Position numbers and translations under genes: made by a program
NCBI RefSeq assembly: GCF_000702505.1
Contig: NZ_JNIM01000001.1
Coordinates: 682,001-746,000, forward strand
Origin: Thermogemmatispora carboxidivorans
GTDB lineage: Bacteria > Chloroflexota > Ktedonobacteria > Ktedonobacterales > Ktedonobacteraceae
Direction: 5' to 3'
DNA: 64,000 nt
Notes under the pieces: generated by a model
What the model was told of the DNA's origin: nothing
Databases searched by the model: none
The model's input: the letters and a program-made list of their open reading frames with translations, nothing else
In this document: positions 1 through 8,890 of the stretch, piece by piece
Numbering within the stretch: position 1 is the first letter of the stretch
Layout of the letters: the number at the start of each line of letters is the position of its first letter

Positions 1-535
1 AGTAAGGAGTGCCCATGAACATGTTTGACCGGGTCAGGGTAACCGTCTCACTGCTGCGTGCTAGCCCAAAGTCGGTGATTTTGACGACATCCTTCGTGTT
101 GATGAGAATGTTCTGCGGCTTGATGTCGCGATGGACCACTCCATGCCGGTAGGCAACGTCCAGACCCTCGGCAATCTGATGCGCGTAGTTGAGCGCGCGT
201 GAGGGTTTCAGCGGCCCATAGGTAATTGTATGGTACTTGAGATTCTGCCCATCGATGTAATCCATCACGATAAAGTGCATGTTGTGGTCTTCCCCATAGT
301 CAATGATGCGCACAATATGGGGATCGCTCAGGTGCAACAGGATGCGGGCCTCACGCTGAAAACGGGCCAGCAGCTCGCTGTCCCCCGCCAGCTCGACGTG
401 CAACACCTTGATGGCATAAATATGGTTGTTCTCGAGGTCACGAGCAACATAGACGGTGGCAAAGTTGCCCCGCCCTCTTTCGTCAATCAGTTTGTAGCGA
501 CCCTTGATGACACGCCCGATCATGTCACCGTCCAT
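1..535 (-). CDS. Ser/Thr protein kinase, N-terminal part (cut by window edge)
   Basis: Cytoplasmic Hanks-type kinase that would phosphorylate Ser/Thr of partner proteins; 178 residues are in the window and the C-terminus lies outside. Visible in order: degenerate glycine loop at residues 20-28 (RGRGNFATV), catalytic Lys43 in AIKVL, HRDIKPQN at 135-142, DFG at 155-157 and the start of the activation segment. The ATG at 535 is preceded by TAGGAGATT. It closely resembles the kinase at 1791-3098 (same KLIDE/REA/HRD layout), so the two are probably paralogues. An FHA, PASTA or membrane tail cannot be judged because the 3' end is missing. The active-site residues seen are intact, so it should be an active RD kinase. 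Confidence 0.93.
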   Translation of the reverse strand, partial: MDGDMIGRVIKGRYKLIDERGRGNFATVYVARDLENNHIYAIKVLHVELAGDSELLARFQREARILLHLSDPHIVRIIDYGEDHNMHFIVMDYIDGQNLKYHTITYGPLKPSRALNYAHQIAEGLDVAYRHGVVHRDIKPQNILINTKDVVKITDFGLARSSETVTLTRSNMFMGTPY

Positions 536-572
536 GGCGCAATCTCCTACTTAAAGGCTATTCCTCGCGGCT

Positions 573-602
573 ATTATAGCATCATTCCCTGTCTCATGTC
601 AT
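573..602 (-). promoter_or_regulatory. Sigma-70-type promoter of the kinase at 1-535
   Basis: On the minus strand, ATGACA (602-597), an 18-base spacer and a perfect TATAAT (578-573). The predicted start near 566 leaves about 30 bases before the ATG. The rest of 536-919, the gap between this kinase and the divergent HAD gene, shows no convincing gene. Confidence 0.6.
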
Positions 603-919
603 TGGTACGTGGCTTTTTTCATCGCTCCCATCTCGGGAAACCTGTGTTGATAAACCGGGTACGATATGGCAATAGATCACTCTTCGAGCACACACGCCGG
701 CGCTTCTTGCTTCGCAGGCCAGGAACGCATATAGTGATAGCGTACGCTCGCCGACATCCTTCAGCGTTGCGCGGGGACGATCTGCTGTGCAAAGGCCCTT
801 TTCCAAGAAGATGGTACCAGTATTCCTTACTGTTAAAGAACGCTCTTTTCTTTCTGAGTGGGAAGGTTCCTGTAATGTCTGGCTTTATTTGATCAATCTT
901 GATGAGAAGGAGACACTCG

Positions 920-1729
920 ATGGGAACTATTCGCGGTGTACTGCTGGATATCGATGGCGTGCTGCATGTGAGTATGCAGCCCATTGAGGGTGCCGCTCAG
1001 GCGCTGCGCTGGCTAGAGCAGCAGGGGTATCGCTATGCCTTCGTCACCAATACTACAACTATGGCCCGTCCAACGCTGGCGCAACGTCTCCAGGCGATCG
1101 GGCTGCCGGTCTCTGCTGAGCAGCTTATTACGGCTCCTGTCGCTACCGCGGCCTATGTGCGCCATGCCTACCCAGGCAAACGCTGCTGGCTGCTCAGCAA
1201 GGGAGATACGGCGGCTGATTTCGCTGGCATTGAGTTGGTTGAGCCTGACAGCTCGGAAGCGGAACACGTCGATGTCGTGGTGATCGGAGGGGCCGAGGAG
1301 CTCCTTTCCTACGAGAATATGAACCGTGCTTTTCGCCTGCTGATGGCTGGGGCCGATCTGGTCGCCATGCATAAAAACCTCTACTGGCGTGTGAGCGATG
1401 GGTTGCGCCTCGATAGTGGGCCATTCGTCTCGGCTCTAGAGCTGGCCTCTGGCAAGCAGGCTGTGGTTATTGGAAAGCCGGAGCGAGCCTTCTTCGCGGA
1501 AGCTGTACGCTTGCTTGGAACGGAGCCAGAGGAGACGCTGATGGTAGGAGACGATCTTGTCAATGACGTCCAGGGAGCCAGACGGGCCGGCCTGCGGGCC
1601 TTGCTCGTCTGCACTGGCAAGCACGGACCGGATACGCCTCTGCTGAGGGAGTGCCCACTAGAGGAGCGTCCCGAGGCGCTGCTGCCTTCGGTGGCAGCTT
1701 TACCTGACTATCTTGCTGGCCAGGGCTGA
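920..1729 (+). CDS. HAD-superfamily (NagD/HDHD2-like) phosphatase
   Basis: Predicted cytoplasmic Mg-dependent phosphatase of HAD subfamily IIA, 269 residues. Seen: motif I DIDGVLH near the N-terminus (the nucleophile Asp and the acid Asp two residues on), motif II in FVTNTTT, Lys of motif III in VIGKPERAFF, and motif IV GDDLVNDVQGA. The length and the cap between motifs II and III fit the NagD/LHPP-like group, whose substrates range from nucleotides to phospho-sugars; the substrate cannot be read here. I use the ATG at 920 because GAGAAGGAGA sits just before it; an in-frame start 21 bases upstream has no such site. It is divergent from the kinase at 1-535 and convergent with the kinase at 1791-3098. 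Confidence 0.88.
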   Translation: MGTIRGVLLDIDGVLHVSMQPIEGAAQALRWLEQQGYRYAFVTNTTTMARPTLAQRLQAIGLPVSAEQLITAPVATAAYVRHAYPGKRCWLLSKGDTAADFAGIELVEPDSSEAEHVDVVVIGGAEELLSYENMNRAFRLLMAGADLVAMHKNLYWRVSDGLRLDSGPFVSALELASGKQAVVIGKPERAFFAEAVRLLGTEPEETLMVGDDLVNDVQGARRAGLRALLVCTGKHGPDTPLLRECPLEERPEALLPSVAALPDYLAGQG

Positions 1730-1790
1730 GGGAGGCCGATCAAGGCCAGCGGCCTGGCTCGCCCTCGCCTTCCGGGAAAAAAGCGGCGAG

Positions 1791-3098
1791 CTAGCTCGTT
1801 GCCTCCTCTCCGTCCTTCGTCTCCGTTGGCGCCTGCTGGCCGTTGATCAGTTCAAAGCGCATTTCAATATTGCCGAAGCGGAGGATGTCGCCGTGCTTGA
1901 GCGCCCGCTCTTCGCCTGGCAGTAGAAAGCGACCATTGAGACGGGTGCGGTTCCGTGAGTGGAGGTCCTCGATGGTAAAGGTGCCTTGCCGGTTGCGGAT
2001 GCAGGCATGGCGCCTGCCCACCATCTTGTCGGCCAGGCTGATATCGGGATAGAGATTGCGCAAGGGATCACGTCGCCCAATGATCATCTCCTGATTGGAC
2101 AAGAGAAAGATTTTCCCCGTGGCCAGGTGGACAAGTCGGGCGGCGACTCGTGGGGCGGGTGCCTTCTCTGTGGAGGCTGGAACCTCGATCACGGTGCTTT
2201 GCTCAGGAAGAGCTAGCGCACTGCTTGAGGCTCTGGACAGGCTGGTCGGTTGAAGATGGTTGGCCGCGGCGCGGCGCAGGTCCTGCAGCGCCTCGATAAA
2301 TTCCTGGGGCGTTTGATAGCGCTGCTCGGGGTACTTGGCCAGGCCTTTTTGGAAAAACTGGTCGACAATAGGGGGAAGATCAGGACGCAGCGGTTGCAAC
2401 GCTGGAATAGGTGTACTCTTATGCTTGACAATCAATTCCATCACGTTGCTGCCCCGGTAGGGCGGTTGGCCGGCCAGCATCTCGAACAGGATGGCCGCCA
2501 GTGAGTAGAGGTCAGAGCGAATGTCTACCGTGTGGCCGCTGTCGATCTGCTCTGGGGAAATGTAGTAGGCCGTGCCCATAAATTCATCAGTCTCGGTAAT
2601 CGTCGGGGTATCCTTGGCCCGCGCCAGGCCAAAATCTGTAATTTTCACCTCACCCCGGTTATTGACCAGGATGTTCTGCGGTTTCAGGTCGCGGTGCACG
2701 ATGCCGCGACTGTTGGCCGCCGCTAAACCAAGAGCGACCTGCTCTGCGTAATTCAGGGCAGTCTCCAGGGGGAAGGGACCACGGCGCTGCATAATGGCGC
2801 GCAGGTTGTGGCCATCGACGTAATCCATGACGATGAAGTGGACCTGTCCATCCCAGCCATAGTCGATGACATGGACGATGTGAGGATCGTCAAGGCCCAG
2901 CGGGAGCGAGGCTTCTCGCTGAAAACGCTGCAGGATCTCCGTATTGCGCAAAAATTTATTGTGTAGCAGTTTAACTGCGTAGAGATAGTTGGTTTCCAGA
3001 TCGCGGGCAATGTAGACTGAGCCAAATGCTCCCTCCGCAATCTGGTCAATCAGCTTATAGCGCTCTTTGACTAAATAGCCGAGAAACGTGTCGTCCAT
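1791..3098 (-). CDS. Ser/Thr protein kinase with C-terminal FHA domain
   Basis: A 435-residue soluble kinase. Residues 13-275 are the kinase domain: glycine loop 21-28 (AEGAFGSV), Lys43, HRDLKPQN 135-142 (Asp137), DFG 155-157, SPE 181-183, then the Asp of DIRSDLYSL. A Ser/Ala/Pro linker (280-320) leads to an FHA domain at about 335-417 with its markers IIGRR (339-343), GRRH (361-364), SRNRT (381-385) and LNG (387-389). FHA domains bind phosphothreonine, so the protein may read its own or a partner's phosphorylation. No membrane segment is seen. A TATAGT box at 3170-3165 in the 72-base gap behind the glycosyltransferase operon suggests its own promoter, but read-through from that operon is also possible. 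Confidence 0.95.
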   Translation of the reverse strand: MDDTFLGYLVKERYKLIDQIAEGAFGSVYIARDLETNYLYAVKLLHNKFLRNTEILQRFQREASLPLGLDDPHIVHVIDYGWDGQVHFIVMDYVDGHNLRAIMQRRGPFPLETALNYAEQVALGLAAANSRGIVHRDLKPQNILVNNRGEVKITDFGLARAKDTPTITETDEFMGTAYYISPEQIDSGHTVDIRSDLYSLAAILFEMLAGQPPYRGSNVMELIVKHKSTPIPALQPLRPDLPPIVDQFFQKGLAKYPEQRYQTPQEFIEALQDLRRAAANHLQPTSLSRASSSALALPEQSTVIEVPASTEKAPAPRVAARLVHLATGKIFLLSNQEMIIGRRDPLRNLYPDISLADKMVGRRHACIRNRQGTFTIEDLHSRNRTRLNGRFLLPGEERALKHGDILRFGNIEMRFELINGQQAPTETKDGEEATS

Positions 3099-3170
3099 AG
3101 AAACAGCTCCTCCTCCTGACTTACCTGACCGTCTCGACTGACGTGATCGCGCTGTGTCCGTTTCACTATA

Positions 3171-4499
3171 TCATAACGACCGGAAGAGGCCGAAGCCAAA
3201 CTGGCCAAGGGTGGCCACAAGCACGAGGGCGTTGCGCAACAGAATAATCTCGAAGAAGCCGGGCAGCGTCTGCGCGACCTGGGGCGCACTAGCCGGGTCA
3301 GCCAGGTGAGGATAGTAGAAAACGTAGATTGAGCTTGTCAGCAGGCCGATGGCGATCCAGAGGAGCTGCCAGGTGCGAGCACGGGAGGGAGGGGTACGGC
3401 TCAGAGTGGCACCGACGACCAGGGGAATGACCCAGAGGAGATATTGCGGGCTAAAGACCTTCCCTGTCGTGATGAGCAGCAGCAAGAGAGCGAGCATGCT
3501 CTCCCAGAGGTCGAAGACGCCTTTGCATTGCAGCCAGAGCGTCAGCAGGAGGCCGAGGCAGAGCAGGCCCATCAGGAGCAGGCTCACGATAGGAGCCAGA
3601 GGGCTGACGACGTTGAGGGAGCCATAGCTGAAAAGGAGCTGAAGCGGCTGGCCAGGGCCGAGCCAGTTGCTCAGCCAGAGCAGGCTTGCGGCCAGCGATT
3701 CGACCTGGGGAGGGCGCTGGCTGAAGTAGCGCAGCGGTTCTAGCAGCGCGCCTGCTGGATTGAACAGGGCGAAGAAGCCGCTGACCAGTGCCACGGTGGC
3801 GACAAAGAGCAGCAGGTGACGCCAGCGCCAGGCTTCAATCTTGGGCAGCGCCTCCCGACCGGCGCTGAGATGCTGCTGCTCGGCCAGAAAGAGCACCGGC
3901 AGGCCCACCAGGGGATAGAGCTTGAGGAGTGTACCGCCCGCCAGAGCGAGATAGGCCAGGGTCCACCGTTCGCGCCGGGCCGCTATCAGGCAGAGCAGGA
4001 CACACGAGGACGGCAGCAGATCGTAGCGCACCTGAAGCAGGGGACCACCTCCCAGGATGAGCAGCAGCGTGCCACTCAGCGCAGCCTGGGGCGAAACGAA
4101 GCGGTACAGCAGCCAGATGAGAGCGGCGGCCACACCAAGCATCAGCAGCGCAAAGGTTAGGGTATAGTACGGGGGTGGAACCAGCAGCGGCAGAGAGAAA
4201 GGGATAAGCGTCAGTGGAGGATACTCTTGTGGTAGAACGTGAAAGGGAGGCTGAACCCCGTGAAGCGAGAGAAAGGTGCACTGCTGCGCCGGCAGCCAGT
4301 GCAGGGCTGCGCTGCCGAACCAGAAAAGGAGGGCATAGCACTGGTAACGGAGCAGGTCAGTTGGTGCAAGGAAGACCTGCCAGGCGCTCTCGAGAAAGAG
4401 CGCCGTGCCAAGCAAGAAGAGCAGCCAGGGAGCTGGCCACCGGCGCAGGTCGGGTATCCAAAGGGGAGTGGAGCGTCGCATTGCCATCGCGCCACTCAA
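3171..4499 (-). CDS. Polytopic membrane glycosyltransferase (GT87/DUF2029-like)
   Basis: A 442-residue integral membrane protein with roughly ten hydrophobic segments (for example WPAPWLLFLLGTALFL, LLLFVATVALVSGFFALF and ALLLLLITTGKVFSPQYLLW). The pattern of an early YPP motif (HVLPQEYPPLTLIPF) and a late FSPQYLLWV motif is typical of GT87 polyprenol-phosphate-mannose-dependent transferases; donor and acceptor are inferences. The listed start is a TTG whose last bases overlap the TGA of the upstream glycosyltransferase (TTGA), which suggests translational coupling. An ATG 12 bases downstream (4487) is an alternative, and neither has a strong ribosome site. It is the last gene of a four-gene glycosyltransferase run. 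Confidence 0.8.
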   Translation of the reverse strand: MSGAMAMRRSTPLWIPDLRRWPAPWLLFLLGTALFLESAWQVFLAPTDLLRYQCYALLFWFGSAALHWLPAQQCTFLSLHGVQPPFHVLPQEYPPLTLIPFSLPLLVPPPYYTLTFALLMLGVAAALIWLLYRFVSPQAALSGTLLLILGGGPLLQVRYDLLPSSCVLLCLIAARRERWTLAYLALAGGTLLKLYPLVGLPVLFLAEQQHLSAGREALPKIEAWRWRHLLLFVATVALVSGFFALFNPAGALLEPLRYFSQRPPQVESLAASLLWLSNWLGPGQPLQLLFSYGSLNVVSPLAPIVSLLLMGLLCLGLLLTLWLQCKGVFDLWESMLALLLLLITTGKVFSPQYLLWVIPLVVGATLSRTPPSRARTWQLLWIAIGLLTSSIYVFYYPHLADPASAPQVAQTLPGFFEIILLRNALVLVATLGQFGFGLFRSL

Positions 4500-5647
4500 G
4501 AGGCAGAGGTAGGCGTCGAGGCTGCGGAGTCGCGTTCAGCCAGCATTTCCACGAAGACCTCGTACGTCTTACGGGCGATTGCCTCCTGCGTATAGTTTTT
4601 CAAGATATGCTGGCGGGCCTGGCGCGCCAGGCGCTGATAGAGGTCCTGATCCTCAAGCAGGCGTCGCACGCACTCAGCCATTGCGCGGGCATCGCCCTCG
4701 GGGAAGATCAGGCCGCCATCGCCTACTGTCACCGGGATCTCGCCCGAGCTCGAGCCGACCACGGGCACCTCACAGCACATGGCCTCGGCCATCGAACGTC
4801 CGAACTGCTCCATCCAATTGGGGCGTGTCAGCGAAGGTTGCAGCAGCACATGCATCTTGCGCATCTCGTCAGGGACCTTATAGCTCGGCAAGCTGCCCAG
4901 GAAAGTCACCCGTTCAGCCACGCCCAGGCGCTGGGCCATCCGCTCCAACTCATCGCGCAGCGGCCCGTAGCCGATAAAGACCACGCGGCAGCACTCTGGC
5001 AGCATAGCCAGAGCCTCGATGATTAGCGGCACGCCCTTCTCCTCCTTCAGGCGGCCCACATAGCCCAAGATAAACGGCTCTCCCGGCTGGTAAGGCCGGC
5101 GCTGGGGATCGGGGTAGTGCAGGCTGGGCTCCGCTCCGAACTGGGCAATCAGATGAATCTTGCCCTTATAGCCCTTACGGCGCAGCACGTCGCCCGCCGC
5201 CTTATTGCAAGCCTGAGCGTGTCTGGCGTGTTGGTAGCAGTACAGCTCAAACTGTCGGAAGGGAGGAGGATAGCGGCGATAAAGGTTTTGGAACGTTGAG
5301 AAGATCGGCAGCGCCCCGTAGCGCCGGGCCTGGCGAATCGCCTGGTAGGTTGCGAAATTATACGGCTCCTCATCGATATGCACAATATCGGGGCGCACGC
5401 GGCGCATAATACTATTGAATTGAGGATAGTAGTGGATATGGAAATGGCCATTGAGTGCCATCGGCGTCACGATCAGCTCGTAGCCCTCCAGGTAGACCCG
5501 TTCCAGCTCCTGCTTACTGCCATCATCGGCCAACCAGTAGGGAGGGGTCACAGCGATCAGCTCGACGCCGGGACACTTAGCCAGCTCCTCCAGCTTGCGA
5601 TGAGAGGTGCCGGCGACGTAGGCCTTAGAGATCGTCAGAACGCGCAT
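4496..5647 (-). CDS. Glycosyltransferase family 4 (GT-B fold)
   Basis: A 383-residue cytoplasmic GT-B enzyme that would transfer sugar from a nucleotide-sugar to a growing glycan at the inner membrane face. Seen: N-terminal Rossmann start MRVLTISKAYVAG, the hinge segment GYVGRLKEEKGV, and the C-terminal EQFGRSMAEAMCCEVPVVG region carrying the donor-binding E-x7-E-like pattern. The open frame extends further upstream, but the ATG at 5647 starts at the conserved fold, follows GGAGAGAG, and lies 4 bases after the stop of the previous gene. It is the third gene of the glycosyltransferase operon and its stop overlaps the next start. Confidence 0.9.
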   Translation of the reverse strand: MRVLTISKAYVAGTSHRKLEELAKCPGVELIAVTPPYWLADDGSKQELERVYLEGYELIVTPMALNGHFHIHYYPQFNSIMRRVRPDIVHIDEEPYNFATYQAIRQARRYGALPIFSTFQNLYRRYPPPFRQFELYCYQHARHAQACNKAAGDVLRRKGYKGKIHLIAQFGAEPSLHYPDPQRRPYQPGEPFILGYVGRLKEEKGVPLIIEALAMLPECCRVVFIGYGPLRDELERMAQRLGVAERVTFLGSLPSYKVPDEMRKMHVLLQPSLTRPNWMEQFGRSMAEAMCCEVPVVGSSSGEIPVTVGDGGLIFPEGDARAMAECVRRLLEDQDLYQRLARQARQHILKNYTQEAIARKTYEVFVEMLAERDSAASTPTSAS

Positions 5648-5651
5648 CGCA

Positions 5652-6818
5652 CTAAGCTCTCTCCAGCGATAAAGCTGCTTCATAGGCAGCCAGCGTCTCG
5701 CTTGCGGTCCGCTGCCAGCTAAACTGCGTAGCGCGGCGCAGCGAACGGGCGCGCAGGTCTGCCTCAAGTCTCATGTCACTGAGAACAGCATACATTGCAT
5801 CCGCGAGGGCGTCCAGATCGGTAGGATCAACGCATAGCGCGGCGTCGCCTACCACTTCCGGCAGCGAAGTCCGATTGGAACAGACCACGGGGGCGCCGCA
5901 GGCCATTGCCTCCAGAGGATCGAGGCCAAAGCCCTCGTAGAGCGAAGGAAAAACGAAGAGGCCGGCGCCGCTATAGAGAGCGGGCTTATCTTCATCGTGC
6001 ACAAAGCGTACGATCACCTTATCGGCAATGCCCAGCTCAGCGGCCACCGGGCGTGGATCGGAGAAGCGCGGACCACGCTGTCGGTCGGGATCACCCGAGA
6101 TCAAGAGGCGCAGATCTGGCTCGCCCAGGCGCTCGTAGACGCGCGCGAAAGCGCGCACCAGCTGCGGAACATTCTTTCGTACATCCAACCCCCCAAGATA
6201 GAAGACATAGCGCTGATGCTCGGCCAGGCCGTAGCGTGCACGCGCCGTGGCCAGTTGCTCAGGATCGTGCACTGGGTGATACTCTTCGCCGGCGGCCTCG
6301 TAGATCACACGGATGCGCTCGGAAGGCAGCTTCAGCGTCTCGACGATATCGCGCTTCGCGTGCTCGGAGACCGTAATAATCAGGGTTGCGTGCCGCACCG
6401 CATAAGCAATGAGCTGCATATAGGCCTCGATCCTGGCTCCGGCGCGATAAATAGGCAGATGCCAGGGAATCACATCATGCACCGTGACGACGACTGGCAT
6501 AGAGGCCCGCAGCGGTGGCGCGAAATAGGGGATATGGAGCAGATCAACGCCGTGGCTCCGGGCTGCGCGTGGCGACGTCATCTGCTCCCAGAACAATTTT
6601 TCAATGTTCTCACTGCGAGCCAACAGAGAGGGAACAGGCGTCGCGACATAGCGCATGTGATCGGAAAGAGCGAGTGGTGGCGACTCCGGGCGAGGCCCCA
6701 GCAGAATATACTCGTGGCGCTGGTCGAGCGTAGCCAGGGCTTTGAGCAAGTGCAGCAGATACTGACCGCTCCCGCTAGCGGGGTAGCGAAAGAAGAGGGC
6801 ATTAATGCCGATCCGCAT
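5652..6818 (-). CDS. Glycosyltransferase family 4 (mannosyltransferase-like)
   Basis: A 388-residue GT-B glycosyltransferase. The N-terminus [18 protein letters not shown] is the acceptor-side Rossmann fold with a Gly-rich loop; [19 protein letters not shown] is the interdomain nucleotide-sugar segment; [17 protein letters not shown] holds the E-x7-E donor motif. This layout is common in WbaZ/MtfB-type mannosyltransferases, but the sugar is not proven. The start ATG at 6818 lies inside the last 17 bases of the upstream glycosyltransferase gene, so the pair is coupled; a longer upstream frame is only the shadow of that gene. It forms an operon with 6802-7992 and 4496-5647. Confidence 0.9.
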   Translation of the reverse strand: MRIGINALFFRYPASGSGQYLLHLLKALATLDQRHEYILLGPRPESPPLALSDHMRYVATPVPSLLARSENIEKLFWEQMTSPRAARSHGVDLLHIPYFAPPLRASMPVVVTVHDVIPWHLPIYRAGARIEAYMQLIAYAVRHATLIITVSEHAKRDIVETLKLPSERIRVIYEAAGEEYHPVHDPEQLATARARYGLAEHQRYVFYLGGLDVRKNVPQLVRAFARVYERLGEPDLRLLISGDPDRQRGPRFSDPRPVAAELGIADKVIVRFVHDEDKPALYSGAGLFVFPSLYEGFGLDPLEAMACGAPVVCSNRTSLPEVVGDAALCVDPTDLDALADAMYAVLSDMRLEADLRARSLRRATQFSWQRTASETLAAYEAALSLERA

Positions 6819-7992
6819 AGGAAGCCTCCAGCGTAGTGAAGTCCGTGAGGCCCTCATAGAGCTTCTGATAGACCAGAAGCATTTTACGGGCCGAGGCCTC
6901 CCAAGTATAGCGTTTCGCTTGCTCCAAGCCTTTTTGGCGCAGCTCCTGGCAGAGCTGCTGGTCGTCGAGCAGGCGTGTGATCGCGGAAGCCAGGGCCTCG
7001 ACGTCATAAGGGTCGACCTTGAGGGCGGCCTCGCCGACCACTTCGGGTAGCGAAGAGGAATTCGAGGTGACCACGGGGGCGCCGCAGGCCATTGCCTCCA
7101 GGGCGGGCATACCGAAGCCTTCATAGAAGGAAGGATAAGCGAAGACATCGGCCATACTATAGAGCATCACCAGGTCGAGCGTGCTGACATGCCCCAGGAA
7201 ACGCACCTTCTCCGCCAGGCCCAGGCGGACCACTTCCTGCTCGGTCTCTTCATAGAGCCAGCCCGGGCCGCCAACGATGACCAACATTTTCGGGCGTGGC
7301 TTGCGGCTCAGAGCCTGGTGGAAAGCGCGAATCAGACCCAAATGGTTCTTGCGCGGCTCCCTGGTTCCGACCGTCAAGACGAAAGGATGTTTCAGGCCAT
7401 ACTTATAGCGTGTAGCCTCCAGCAGCACGGGATCAGTCACGCGCCGGAAGGCGCGGCCCACCCCAGGAGAGATAATAGCCATCTTTTCGGGAGGGGTTCC
7501 CAGATACTTGGTGAGGGTACGAGCCGAAGCCTGAGAGACCGTGGCGACCACATCGGCGCTACGTGCTGCCCGTGGAACCACCCCGCGCAGATAGGCGGCC
7601 AAGGAAGGAACAGCATACTGTGGGTACTCCAGGAACGCCAGATCATGGATAGTCACCACAGTGCGTGGGCGGCGACCAAAGCGGCTGAAAGGCGGCAAGA
7701 CAAAGTCCGGGCCGTGGTAGAGATCGACAGGGCCAGTGAACCAATTCGCGTAGGGCGGGAGCTGCCAGCGATACCAGAGAATATTGAGGTAGCGCTCAGG
7801 AATAGGAATGCGCCGAATCGTCACATGCTCGGCTTGAGGGAAAGTGCGTCCCTCCTGGGGGGGCTGGCTGCTCAACAGGACATAACGGTTTACCTGATCT
7901 TGAGCGAGCAGGGCCTCAACCAGGCAGCGGATATAGGTCCCGATGCCTGCCCCTTGCCTGATAGCCGTTGTGTAGTCAATGGCAATGCGCAT
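6802..7992 (-). CDS. Glycosyltransferase family 4 (first gene of operon)
   Basis: A 396-residue GT-B enzyme, paralogous to the next gene. Seen: [20 protein letters not shown] start (Gly-rich acceptor loop), [34 protein letters not shown] and the donor motif [18 protein letters not shown] start at the ATG 7992 because family members begin with this strand; the open frame continues 243 bases upstream without recognisable sequence. It heads the glycosyltransferase operon running down to 3171, likely building an exopolysaccharide, S-layer glycan or lipoglycan. No flippase, polymerase or sugar-nucleotide gene is present in the window, so the end product is unknown. Confidence 0.9.
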   Translation of the reverse strand: MRIAIDYTTAIRQGAGIGTYIRCLVEALLAQDQVNRYVLLSSQPPQEGRTFPQAEHVTIRRIPIPERYLNILWYRWQLPPYANWFTGPVDLYHGPDFVLPPFSRFGRRPRTVVTIHDLAFLEYPQYAVPSLAAYLRGVVPRAARSADVVATVSQASARTLTKYLGTPPEKMAIISPGVGRAFRRVTDPVLLEATRYKYGLKHPFVLTVGTREPRKNHLGLIRAFHQALSRKPRPKMLVIVGGPGWLYEETEQEVVRLGLAEKVRFLGHVSTLDLVMLYSMADVFAYPSFYEGFGMPALEAMACGAPVVTSNSSSLPEVVGEAALKVDPYDVEALASAITRLLDDQQLCQELRQKGLEQAKRYTWEASARKMLLVYQKLYEGLTDFTTLEASYADRH

Positions 7993-8453
7993 AAAGACAT
8001 CCCTGGCCTTTGTAGAGATCTTCCCGATGGATTGAGCGCTGCTCGACCGATGGCGCCATACCTGTCTCCGCTCATGGCCGTGAGCTTGCTTGACGCTTGC
8101 CTGACCTGTGGCTCTGCTCAACTTTGCTTGTTCAAGCGATGAAGATCTGTTCCCACCTGCCTGTTGGCGGATGAAGAGGAGCAGAGGCAGGGCATGCAAG
8201 AAGAGGCCGTAGAGCGAGGCGGGCTTGCCTGCCAAAGGCCGACGATTCTACCGCGGGGCCATAGAGACCCAACCCGGAGCAACCCAACCGTTTCCACCAG
8301 CGCGCGGAACAGTAACGACTCGGATTGGTTCAGTCAAACCATGCCGAAATGACGAAAGAGGGGCGAGATGCCACAATGATGCGGAGCCAGGCAAACAGGG
8401 AAGCGCTGGCGACTCTCGCCCCAGAGTAAGCCGGGCGGGGCCGGCGCGCAGGG
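7993..8453. other. Gap upstream of the glycosyltransferase operon
   Basis: 461 bases with no supportable gene. It must hold the promoter of the operon that starts at 7992, but I see no convincing -35/-10 pair and no terminator for the HIT gene. Confidence 0.5.
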
Positions 8454-8798
8454 CTAGCCGGGTGGCCAGCCGAACGGGCGCCCGCCCAAGAGATGGAAGT
8501 GCAGATGAAAGACCGATTGTCCGGCGTCGGGTCCGACGTTCGTCACGAAGCGATACCCGCGCTCGGAGAGGCCGAGGTCCTGAGCGAGCTTATTGGCGAC
8601 GACGAAGAGGTGGGCGAGCAACGCCCCATCCTGTTCCGTCACCTCCTTCATCGAAGCCAGGTGGCGCCGTGGAATCAACAGCACGTGATGGGGTGCCTGT
8701 GGATTGATGTCCGCAAAGGCGACGGCCTCAGCATCCTGATAAAGGATCTTACTCGGGATCTCGCCGTTGGCGATCTTGCAGAACAGACAGTCTTGCAT
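8454..8798 (-). CDS. HIT-family nucleotide hydrolase (Hint-like)
   Basis: A 114-residue histidine-triad protein of the HinT/PKCI branch, which hydrolyses purine nucleoside phosphoramidates and aminoacyl-adenylates. Seen: N-terminal CLFCKIANGEIPSK with its two Cys, YQDAEAVAFADINPQAPHHVLLIPRRH, and the triad HLHFHLL near the C-terminus with the following GG-PFGWPPG tail. The ATG at 8798 is used because AGGAAGG lies 6 bases before it and the family begins with xDCxFCKI. The gene is on the same strand as, and 92 bases downstream of, the zinc-ribbon gene at 8891-10183, so they may be co-transcribed. Confidence 0.95.
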   Translation of the reverse strand: MQDCLFCKIANGEIPSKILYQDAEAVAFADINPQAPHHVLLIPRRHLASMKEVTEQDGALLAHLFVVANKLAQDLGLSERGYRFVTNVGPDAGQSVFHLHFHLLGGRPFGWPPG

Positions 8799-8890
8799 AG
8801 TTGCCTTCCTCAAGCCAAGAGGGGCCGGGACTATCTGGCTCTCTCGCCTGGGCGGGAGAGCAAGAGAGAGGTCAGCCCGACTCTTGCCGA

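Noticed and set aside
230..892. Plus-strand open frame of 220 codons at the window start
   Set aside because: Its first half is the antisense shadow of the Ser/Thr kinase (intact HRD and DFG on the other strand), and the rest has no recognisable protein sequence or ribosome site.
4214..5026. Plus-strand open frame of 270 codons across the glycosyltransferase genes
   Set aside because: It crosses the junction of two well-supported minus-strand genes and shows only low-complexity Arg/Ala/Gln sequence.
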